Source: Chromera velia
Taxonomy: Eukaryota; Sar; Chromeraceae
NCBI GenBank assembly: GCA_018398765.1
Contig: JAHBMJ010000612.1
Location: 7,438-45,974 of the forward strand
Length of the DNA: 38,537 nt
Direction: 5' to 3'
The notes under the pieces were generated by a model. That model was not told the DNA's origin. It saw only the letters and a program-made list of their open reading frames with translations, and made no database searches. Shown piece by piece: positions 1 to 9,800 of this stretch. The first letter of the stretch is position 1. Every line of letters starts with the position of its first letter. A program made the position numbers and the translations under genes.

Positions 1-541
1 GGGGGGGGGGGAGGGGGGGAAAGCACGGTTTTTTAGCATTTGTGCAAATTTGACTTTTGTATTTAATCATATGTACTCACTCATCTGTCTTTCCACCGAG
101 GAGGGGAGAAGCTGCAGCGGTACTGCTTGCTTGAAGGCTTTAATTCTCCGGCCTAGATTTGCAGTGTGTGCCCTGCAGAGGGGGGGGGGCTGGGTGGGTG
201 GATGCCTCATTGGAACGTACAGCTTAGGGGATGCACACGTGCGTCTTAAGAGAGGAATCCGACTCCCTCTTTCTTTGTGCATGATGTTTTGAGCACGAAG
301 GAGGTTTTCGAAAAACTCTGCTCGAGCGGTGATTCGAAATGCTTGGCTGCAAGAAACAATTAACACAGATGGGAATCATGGGAGGATTGCCTGTTGGATC
401 CACACACATATGCAGTACATAAAGGAGAGGCATACAAAGAAACATTCGGATGTACGTCACAGCTGTATGGAACGCGGTTAACCTAGGCACAATCTCTCAG
501 GCTTTGATGTTTTTTACCATGATGAGGAGTGAAGAGTCGAG
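1..541. other. Non-coding window edge
   Basis: The window opens with a G-rich run (1-19), typical of a contig edge or simple repeat. I see no coding signal on either strand; the short open frames overlap each other and resemble no family. A second G run lies at 180-189. Confidence 0.5.
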
Positions 542-654
542 TTGCTTCTTGGCACCCCCTGTGGCCGGCATATTCTTTCGATCTTTTCCCCCTCTTTCTT
601 TTTAACATTTAATTCGGTCTCTTCTTCTTGTTCTTCTTTTCTGTCTTTCAGGAT

Positions 655-1003
655 GGTCACTTGTGGGGCCTTGAGTTGCCTACCTCTAAAAAGAGAGGTG
701 CAAGTGTCCTTTCCTTCTTTCTTTCTTTCCTTCCGTCTTTCTGTTCTTCTATCTTGCGAAAGGGTTGCTTGTAAGGCGTTAAGTCGCCTACCTCTGAAAA
801 GAGAAGTGCAATTGTCCTTTCTTTATTTCTTTCTTTCTTTCTTTTTTTCTTTCTTTCTTTCTTTCTTTCTTTCCTCCTGTCTTTCTGTTCTTCTGTCTTG
901 CGAAGGGGTTGCTTGTGGGGCGTTAAGTCGCCTACCTCTGAAAAGAAAAGACTTAGTGCAATTGTCCTTTCCTTATTTCTTTCTTTCTGTCTTTCCTTCC
1001 TTC

Positions 1004-1034
<31 letters not shown>

Positions 1035-1171
1035 TCCTTCCGTCTTTCTGTTCTTCTGTCTTGCGAAGGGTTTGCTTATGAGGTGTTAAGTTGCCTACCT
1101 CTGAAAAGAGAAGTGCAAGTGTTCTTTCATTCTTTCTTTCTTTCTTTCTTTCTGTCTGTTTGTCTTTCTGT

Positions 1172-1202
<31 letters not shown>

Positions 1203-1262
1203 GTTCTTCTATCTTGCGAAAGGGTTCCCTGTGCAGTGGGGTTTCACTTTGCTAACCTCTGA
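655..1262. repeat. T/C-rich minisatellite, about 5 degenerate units
   Basis: A core of about 55-60 bases containing GTTAAGTCGCCTACCTCTGA recurs at about 659, 768, 910, 1073 and, badly decayed, 1228. Each core is followed by a variable (CTTT)n tract and a CTGTTCTTCTATCTTGCGAA-like segment. Unit spacing ranges from about 110 to 165 bases because the (CTTT)n part differs in length. The open frames across it are repeat artefacts. Confidence 0.85.
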
Positions 1263-2530
1263 AGGAAGAAGTTGCCCTTCTCCTCCTTGCGCGTGTGCCT
1301 TTCGATTTTTAACGTTAAAAACCCATGGTAACTCTAGCGGCAACTTCAAAGCCGTGAAATGCTAAATCATCTTCCATAAACGAAGCGATCATGCAGCTAG
1401 AAAGAAACGGAAAAGCATGGAAAGGCGGGGTGCCGAATCCAGAAAAATGTTCTTGCAGCAGCAGTATCGCAGTCGCGTGACATCTCTCAGACTGATTTGA
1501 TCTTTCTACAGAGAAGCCTAGGGGAGGGGGGGAGGCGACCTACCCCGGCGCAGCATGTGTATGGAAACAGCGCACTTAGCGTTAACACAAAAGAAATTAA
1601 TGCAGCCGCGACTGAAGATCTTGCCCCTGTGCAAAGACACCATAAGATTGTATTCAAGATTTGATAGAAGAAGATGAGAGATACAAAAAGAGCACAGAGT
1701 TTTGGGGAGACTTAGTTCCAAGGGCAGCTGACTATTTAAAAAATATTAAAAAGCATTCAAGCCATGCACTATAAGTTAAAAAAAGTCTTGATTAATTGAT
1801 TGATTGATTGATTGATTCATAGGTTCCGAGCTAGGCCTTGCCACTGTGCTCCTTAAAGCCTCTTTTGTACATTAAGTTCTTAATGAAGAAAACAATACTA
1901 AATTCGAAGTTGTTTCAACATGATAAATTGCTAGATAAATTATATGGGATTTTAAATTTGCAGATTGCAATTGCATAAGCATTAATTCAAATTCTTTCTT
2001 AGCTAGTTTCGTAGATTCTTCCAATTACTCTCAAATACAATAGCGTGCCTCTCCCAAATACAATAGCCCGCCAATTCCCCCCCCTTTAAAGGATTTATTT
2101 TATTCAATAATATATAAAAAATGTAGGAAAAAAACTAAAAACAAGTTCTAAAATAAAATGATGTCAAAATAATAAATTTAGTTTAGTTTATACAATCTCC
2201 AACAGTATAGTAGTAACCAATAATTAATTACCATTTAATAATACTTATTATTAAAAGTTCTAGTACAGTATCATTATTTACCATCATGTTAACAACTGGT
2301 CTATGTATACATAGTTTTAAGTGCTTTCCGAGCTAGTTTCCGAGCAGCTTTCGGGAACTTTTCCACCATTGGCACGCACATGCAAACAGGGTAAACGATT
2401 TGATTTGATTCGATCCTAGCATTGTTTTAGGCGTTGTTACAACTTGAAATTGATTTGAAGATAGACTTACAATAGGGAACACCCCGCCTTGCTAATAAAG
2501 GAGCTTTGAAGGCTTCATTTAATTCCGAGT
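1263..2530. other. AT-rich intergenic DNA, no gene seen
   Basis: From about 1740 the base composition becomes very AT-rich, with a (GATT)n tract at 1796-1817 and many short A/T runs. No open frame has coding character. The right end is the 3' flank of the minus-strand methyltransferase gene, so its polyadenylation region should lie here, but I cannot place the site. Confidence 0.5.
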
Positions 2531-4188
2531 TTAATTCTGCTTTTTTTCTTTACACACTCGTATTTCATAGATAGCAACTCGCAACTCAGGAAAAGGATCT
2601 TCGTAGAGAGGGGGGGAGGGGGGCCTTTCGCTTTCATCTTCTGTTCCGGGTGTCTTCATTTGAATTTCTTTGAAGGAGAGGCCGTTGCTTTCGAGAGACG
2701 CAAAGAGAATGTGGTCACAGGTCTCGATTCTGTGTTTCGTGTGGGCATACAGACAGATCGCGTCCGGAGAAGATGAAAGAAGGGCCGCGAGAGCACGAGG
2801 AAGGAGACGGGCCCCCTCTTCACTGTACACTAGATCGGAACCGATGATCAAGTCCCATTGCACGTTCAGAAGAGTGGACGCACAAGGAACTGCCTCATGT
2901 TTCAAGCCGCCTCCCGTCTCGGCTGAACTTTTTTCAACTCCCGACCTTTCAAGAGGTCCGTCTCCCTTCTCTGCAGCATTGCCTCTTTCCGACTTGGAGC
3001 ACGTTGCAGGCGGACATCTTTCATCTCCCAGTCCCTCACTGTGATCTTTCCTCGGGCTTCTTGTTGCTTTCCCTGTCTGTGTCGCTGTTGCTGTTGATCG
3101 AGGAACAACAACAGGAACAAAGTCCGTCAGTACAGGAGCAGCAACGACCACAGACAGCGCCCCCTTACCACTCGCTCTCTGTCTTCCGTCCTCCGACTTG
3201 CTCTCCTGCAAACTGACAGGACTGGCAGCTTCAGACGCAGGAGGAGGAGGAACATGACTTGAGGCAACAGGCCCGGCCCCGCCCTCTTCCTCTTCTGCCA
3301 TCTGAGAGTGTTTCTTCACTTTCCCCTCTGCGACCCGGCAGAGCCAGGCCCAGTCACAGGGGACGGCACGCAGTCTCCTCAGTGGAACGGCCCCTGCCTC
3401 AGCGTTCAGGTGCACATTCGCCTTCAGGACCTCAAACGCTCCACCTGCATGCAGAGGGCGCGAAGATGGATGCATGGGCAAAGACGGTGTGAATTGAGGG
3501 CGCACACGGAACGAACCGTCTGGACGAGGGGCTGTACTGAGGGAGGAGTCCGGTTTGCTTTACTTCTTTCCTTCCTTCTTTCTTTTCCTTTCTCTCCATC
3601 TTTCTTCCTGCCATCCTTCCCTCCTTCCCTAATTTGTTTTTTTTTCTTCTTCCTGTCCCTTTTGCTTCACTCTTTCTTAGAGCAAACAGCCGGCACCCTC
3701 TCTTTCATCCTTGTTCCTTCGCTGTCTCCCCCCACATCACACGCCCCCCCCCTCTCATTCTAGACCTCTCGAGCTGTTTATCTCTCCCATTCTTCCTTCC
3801 TTTCTTCCTTCCTTCCTTCCTTCTTTTTTTCTTTCCTTCCTTCCTTTCTTCCTTCCTTCCTTCCTTCTTTTTTTCTTTTCTTCCTTCCTTTCTTTCTTTT
3901 TTCCTTCCTTCCTTCCTTCCTTTCTTTCTTTTTTCCTTCCTTCCTTCTTTCCTTCCTTTCTTTCTTTTTTCCTTCCTTCCTTCCTTCCTTCCTTCCTTCC
4001 GTCTCTCTGTATTCCGGCCTCAGGTCCTCTCGTCATGCTTTCGTTTTTCCTTTCGTTCTCCTTCTCCAGCTGCTGACTCTCATGCGAGCAGATGTGGCGA
4101 ACAGGCCGATGGGTAGTCGGGCAGAGAAACAAACTGACAAACGGATGGACTCTATGTTTCTTTTCTCCCCCCCCTTTTCTCCACGTAC

Positions 4189-4224
<36 letters not shown>

Positions 4225-4330
4225 TATGACTTCTTCTTTTCTTTTCCTTTCTTTTTTCCTTCCAAACGTACAACAAACAAAGAAAAAAAATACCTACACC
4301 GTCAACCAGACAGCGCGGAAGGGAGCCCGA

Positions 4331-4361
<31 letters not shown>

Positions 4362-4457
4362 GAGAGAGAGAGACAGGCGGACTATTTCGTTCTCTCCTTC
4401 CTTCTTTCTCTTTTTTCCCTTATTTTCTTTTTTTCTTTTTTTTGCTTTTTCTTTTTT

Positions 4458-4493
<36 letters not shown>

Positions 4494-4529
4494 TCGTTCT
4501 TTCTTCCTTCCTTCCTTCCTTTCTTTCTT

Positions 4530-4560
<31 letters not shown>

Positions 4561-4603
4561 TTCTTTCTTTCTTCCTTCCTTCCTTCCTTCCTTTCTTTCT
4601 TTT

Positions 4604-4634
<31 letters not shown>

Positions 4635-4656
4635 TTTCTTTCTGTCTGTCTGTCTG

Positions 4657-4691
<35 letters not shown>

Positions 4692-4714
4692 GTATTTGTC
4701 TGTCTGTCTGTGTA

Positions 4715-4747
<33 letters not shown>

Positions 4748-4820
4748 TGTGTCCATGAAGAAAAGAAGGGAGAAGAAGAAACATATAGTCTGTCTGTCTG
4801 TCTGTCTGTGTATTTATCTT

Positions 4821-4866
<46 letters not shown>

Positions 4867-4992
4867 CTTCTGTCTGTCTGACTGTCTGTCTGTCCTTCTG
4901 TCTGTCTGTCTGTCTGTCTGTCTGTCCTTCTGTCTGTCTGTCTGTCCTTCTGTCTTTCGTTCTTTCTTTCTTTCTTTCTTTCTTTGTTTCGT

Positions 4993-5024
<32 letters not shown>

Positions 5025-5237
5025 TCAAAATACAGACATGGACAAACAAGGAAGCGAACAGACTTGCAGAGAGACAGCCAGCCAACCAGACAGGCAGGCA
5101 GGCAGGCAAGCAGACGGGCAGGCAGACGGGCAGGCAGACAGGCAGGCAGGCAGATGGAAATGATATCGTCTTTGCTTTTCCTTTTTCTCTTTCTTCATTC
5201 TCTTCTGTTTTTTTCTTTCTTCTTTTGGCGCGCTCTC

Positions 5238-5268
<31 letters not shown>

Positions 5269-6304
5269 TGTCGACGGACGAACGGACAGACGGAGACTTC
5301 CTTCTATTGTCTTCTGCTTTTCTCTTTCTTCTTTTGGCACGCTTTCAGTGGAAAGGTACCGGAAATCCGGGCCTGAAGCGTATTGCATGTGCGGCTGTCT
5401 TTGCCCTGTGCAAACTTGCGCTTGTGCAATTCCGCATGATTCGTCCCATGTGGACTCGTTCGTTTCTCTTCATGTTCTTCCGCTCAGATAGACTACCTTA
5501 CTCCTTTGCCCTCCCTGTGACCGAGAGAAGTAGCCAATTTAAGTGTGGCAAGGAGCAACACAGGGGTGGCCCCTTGTGACAAGATGGAAGGGGGGGCTTC
5601 TTGTGACCGAGTGAAGGAAATACAGGGGGCAAGGAGCAACACAGGCGGGGTATGAAACAGACAGACAGCCCGGCAGTCTAATGTATGACTTGCCGACAAA
5701 AACACAGGCTATATGACTTCTCTTTCCTCCTTCTTTTTTTGAACACAACAGAAAAACAAAAAAGAAAAACAGACAGACAGACAGACAGACAGACAGATAG
5801 GCAGACAGACAAGACTAATAGACCGCAATGTAGACGGATTAAAGTGGGTACACTCTTCTTTTCCTGATCATGCAAGAAGAGTGAAAAGCTGCTGCGAATG
5901 TGTCCATCAGCAAAACAAGCTTCAGTTCTTGAACGCTGACCGTGTGTCATCTCAGTCATACAGACGCAGCTGATGGGTGAAGATGGAGAGCCGTCTTTGC
6001 CGTCTCCTTCTGCCGTCTCCGTCTCTCCAAGTTCTTGTTCCAAAAAAACAGCGACGCTCTGTCCGAGAAAACCGGTGCCACTTCCCAATTCCAGGATACT
6101 TAAGGACTTACGGCAAGCTTGCAGCTTTCCGAATGTGTCGGGAAAAGAGGTGCGAACAAAGTCAGATGAGAGCAGAAAGTCGCGAAGAGAAAGAGCAGCA
6201 TCCCAGACCTGCCACCCCGTCGTCTGCGTCGAAACCAGTGACGCGTATCTCTCTGCAGAGATCGTCCGGAGCTGGGCTGCCCCAGCTGTTCCACTCGTCA
6301 TCAT
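2531..6304 (-). CDS. eEF2-lysine methyltransferase-like protein (FAM86/EEF2KMT type), two exons seen
   Basis: Predicted as exon 6304-5941, intron 5940-3445 and exon 3444-2531, giving 425 residues. The first exon carries [18 protein letters not shown] and the SAM-binding [12 protein letters not shown] motif. The second opens with [11 protein letters not shown], then [11 protein letters not shown], and later [18 protein letters not shown], which matches the R-x-ETC-x(3)-F-x(3)-L-x(2)-G segment of EEF2KMT. This seven-beta-strand family methylates a lysine of elongation factor 2 in the cytosol. The intron uses donor GTCAGC and acceptor GCATGCAG, and joins phase 1 to phase 1, restoring the motif TEM-x(6)-FEVLKANV. 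An acidic, Ser/Pro-rich insert of about 140 residues separates CDWA from WDLIIGSD; family members have only a short loop there. The start at 6304 is tentative: the frame stays open to 6589, and the family's N-terminal region probably lies in an unseen upstream exon. A related METTL21-type target cannot be excluded. Confidence 0.72.
3445..5940 (-). repeat. Methyltransferase intron filled with tetranucleotide repeats
   Basis: This 2.5 kb intron is several times longer than most others here. On the plus strand it holds (CCTT/CTTT)n at about 3560-4010, (ACAG)n at 4191-4223, 4332-4360, 5238-5268 and 5769-5811, (CTTT)n and (CTGT)n from about 4440 to 5027, and (GGCA)n at 5090-5156. A direct repeat GGCAAGGAGCAACACAGG occurs at about 5547 and 5628. 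The long open frames over these tracts translate to monotonous repeats and are not genes. Confidence 0.85.
4440..5028. repeat. (CTTT)n/(CTGT)n microsatellite block
   Basis: Alternating pure tracts of CTTT, CCTT and CTGT, with CTGT at 4531-4560, about 4641-4745 and about 4785-4960. The CTGT tracts are reverse complements of the ACAG tracts elsewhere in the same intron. Confidence 0.9.
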
Positions 6305-6817
6305 TCTAGCCAGCAGGCAGTGAATTTCCAAGCAGCGAAGTGCAGCTTGAAGTGCCGGTGCTATTAAAGCACAGAAGATGAGTGAAGCACAGAAGATGAG
6401 TGCATGCACGTATTCGTCGGACCATGGAAAATGGAATGATGGAGAATCCCTCCTGGTAGACGGAGTTTCTCGAACCTTGCAACGCGCCCGACCGGGTCCT
6501 CGAGTGAATTCACGTCGAGTCGGCGGCCAAACGATGCCAAACGTATAGCCCGACCGGGTCCATGCATGCATGCATGTGGGTCGATACACTCCGTCTCCCT
6601 TTTAATTGCATCCTTCTGCCGTCAGACAGTCTCAGACTCCACACGATGCATTTCACACGCCTCACTCACAACAGCTTCCAGGCATTTCAGATTGAGTTGC
6701 AAGCAGTGAGGCATTTCCGCAAAGAACAGCTTAAGCATTGTTCTTCCTGGCCTTGTGACAAAATTTCTGTAGTGCGATTGATTCCTTTTTTTCACTTCTT
6801 CCAGCATTGCATGAGCG
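6305..6817. promoter_or_regulatory. Divergent intergenic region with a CATGCATG palindrome
   Basis: This region separates the minus-strand methyltransferase from the plus-strand RING ligase and probably holds both promoters. At 6561-6576 four CATG units form a perfect palindrome containing TGCATGCA. A CGACCGGGTC motif appears at about 6488 and 6551. Part of the region may still be 5' coding or intron of the methyltransferase. TGCATGC is a known target motif of ApiAP2 regulators in apicomplexans; its use here is inference. Confidence 0.45.
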
Positions 6818-9800
6818 ATGCCGTCTGATTTTGTCAAAGGGGGGCCAAGTGGCACAGAGCAGCCCTTTTGCTCCATCTGTCTTGAGAACATCACAGAGGA
6901 ACATGCGTATGTCAACGAGTGCTTCCATGTGTTCCACTTTGACTGCATACGCGGATGGGTCAGTCTGGACTCTTTCTGCGCTTGTGGAGTTCCGGCGCCT
7001 TGCGAACTTCTCAACTCCCCTTCAGGCTCATCCATGTGAGCCGCTGTCCTCTCTTCCCTGCAGGCATCTCACGAGAACCCAGCAAGAGTCGTGTGCCCGA
7101 ACTGTAAACGCGGATTCTCCAGCCTGATCTACGATGTGTTCAACGAACGGATCTACGTCAGTGTGCGTGCCAGCATGCCCTCATGTGTAGACCAGCAAGA
7201 CAGACGGTCACGGTGAGGCAGTCCAACACTCACATGCCATACGTTTGTCTTGTAACGCTCAGCTCAAACTCCCAGTCTTTCCGTCGCACGTCAATGACGT
7301 GACTTGCCCTTCAAAACACCCATTCAACCACACTCGTTCGCTTTCAACAAAAAGAAGTCCCGCTGGGATTTGAACCCAGACCTTGAGAGTCAAAATCTCA
7401 CGCACTAACCGTTGCGCTACGGGACCCTTGATGCTGCGTCTGTATGTGTTGCAAGTGATGAATACATGCAAGTCGCGTTGAGGTACTCTCTTCCCACTCA
7501 GACATGGAAGTCTGTATGATGAACGAGACTACACGTTCCTGCTTCCACTTCTCCTCTCAAACCGGCGGCTTTGAATCCAATGCAGCGAACCTGGTACTGG
7601 CAGACGCGGCAGAGTGATCCTCCTGGTCAGTCAAGAGGGAACGAGATGAGGAGAGGGGCGGGCAGTCAGGTTGCATGAAGGAAGGAAAGCGCTGTGCAGC
7701 CGTGTGTGTCTGCCTCCACTCTCCAGTTTGCATTCTTCACCGTTTTCGTTCTCTGTTTGCATTCTGTACCACAGAGAGAGAACGGGTCTTACATGTCCTC
7801 GGAATGCATTGAGCACTTCACTTTTGGGATTCTTTACCTTCTGTCTGCATATCGTGCCTGCTTGCATGGTCTCTTGTTGAGTCGCCAATTCCGTAGGAGT
7901 TTCTTTGTGAACGCGCTTTTGTTTCTCCGTGCCCTCCCTGACTGTGTCAACGCCTTTTCTCCCTCTGCAGACCGCGTCTGGAGACGTCAACTGACATATG
8001 CAAGACGCCAGTTCGCAATGCTCCCTCCAATCCCGTATGGTGTGTCGTTCAGTGAGTTCTATTGCTTAGAGGCTTATATGCCCTACTACAGGAGCCACAT
8101 GAGGGCTGCACACGCAGCGGCAGAGGGAGCCTGGCGTTCCCAATGGCGCTTCCGGCCGAGAAACCGAAAAGAGGCCCCGCCGGGGTTTCATCGGAATTAC
8201 CGTCAGGACAAGAGACGGATCTGTGCCCATCCGTTGGGTCCGGGGAGAGGGGAAGATTCCGAAGAGGAGCGGAAGGGAGAAAGAGAGAAGGCATTGAGGA
8301 GGAGAAATAGAAAGTCAGTGCACAGGCCGACAGAGAGAGGAAAGAGTTTGAGGGCTGGCCGCGCAGATGAAGAAGAATTGCCCCTCCCTGCCTCCCAGAA
8401 AGGCCTTTCCCGAGGAAAGAGAATGGGACAAGGGGGTCAGCACTCTGCTCGCATTGTTGGAGGGAGGGGAGAGAGAGGAAGAGGAAAAGAGGTGTGTTCT
8501 TCCTCTTCGAGTGAGATCAGAGAGGGAGAAAGTGCTGAGGTCTCGGCACTTCAGATTGGATTGTCTGACCGTGGCACAGGGAGTGCAGGCGGAGTTGTTC
8601 ACACTTCTGCAGAAGCGTCCTCTTCTTCTTCCTCTTCTTCCTCTGCTTCGGCTTTCGCCTCTGCTTCTTCCCCTCCAGACCCTCCTCTCATCTCTCCTTC
8701 CTCTCTTTCTGCCCCGCCGGCTGAGAAACCGGTTTTGCTGTTGGGAGACGACAACAGCCCTGGCAAAACAGACAGTCACTTGGAGGCTGCAGGTATTCGA
8801 TTGGAGGAAGGCAAGAGAGAACACGGAGAAAGAGAAGTAGGAGAGAAGGAAGAAGGAACAGGTGCAAAACGGAAACGCTCACCCTCCCCGAGACAAAGAG
8901 GGGAGGAAGAGGAAGGCGTATTCTTTCCCGAGCATGAACACTTGTCTGCAGAGATTCAAAGACAAAGCCTATCATCTTCCCCCCCAACAGACCCACAGCG
9001 AGGTGGTGGTCATGAAACGGAAAGTGCCGGAAGAGAGGTTCGTGTGGTCCCTCCCACAGGAGAGGAGCAGGAGTTGACGTTGTCTCGTGCTGCACGTCCG
9101 TGTGCGGCTGGGAGCGCAGGAGCTCTAGAGAATGAGAATGAGAATGACGCAGGTGTTGTCTCTGCATCTGCTTCTGCATCTGCTGCGTCCGCTTCAGCTC
9201 GGATGGGCGGGGCTTGTGCAAAAAGACCATTTGATAGCTCTGATGAGAGTCGAGGGAAGGGGGAAAGGGAAGAAGGGATGAGAGAAGAGGAGGAAGAGGA
9301 AGAAGTGGAAGGAGAAGTGGAGGTGACTGCTGTGAGGCGTTCGAGGTACTGTATGTCTGAGACCTTCGTCCGTCTCCTTCAGACCCACGATTCGTTCAGC
9401 AGACTGAGGATGGACGCTCTGCTTACAAACGATTTGCCGGTGGGTACATTGAGGGGGCTTCTGTATTCTTCTTACGTCTCTTTTCAAACCGTCTTTGTTT
9501 GTTGGTAGACTTGCTTCATCTTGACAGGAAAAGTCTTTAGACCCTGCATGAGCAAAAACCGATGGGGCAGATTTGGGCGAAGGCTATTTCTGGACCTATC
9601 CAACAAACAGAGAGTCGACTTATTTCGTGAATGGAAAAGAGAGGCGATAAAGGATTTGGAGAAATGAGGACACAGGAAAGGAAGAACAATCTTGCACGAT
9701 TGTGTGTGCCGTTGTGCGACACACATTTGTTCTCGCTTGCAGGCTCTTCGGGAGGAGGGTTCTTTTTCAAATAACTTTGTGAAGAATTTCGTGATCAACA

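Noticed and set aside
4082-5491. Open frames of up to 469 codons on both strands over 3.6-5.5 kb
   Set aside because: They translate only tetranucleotide repeats ([24 protein letters not shown]) and lie inside the methyltransferase intron.
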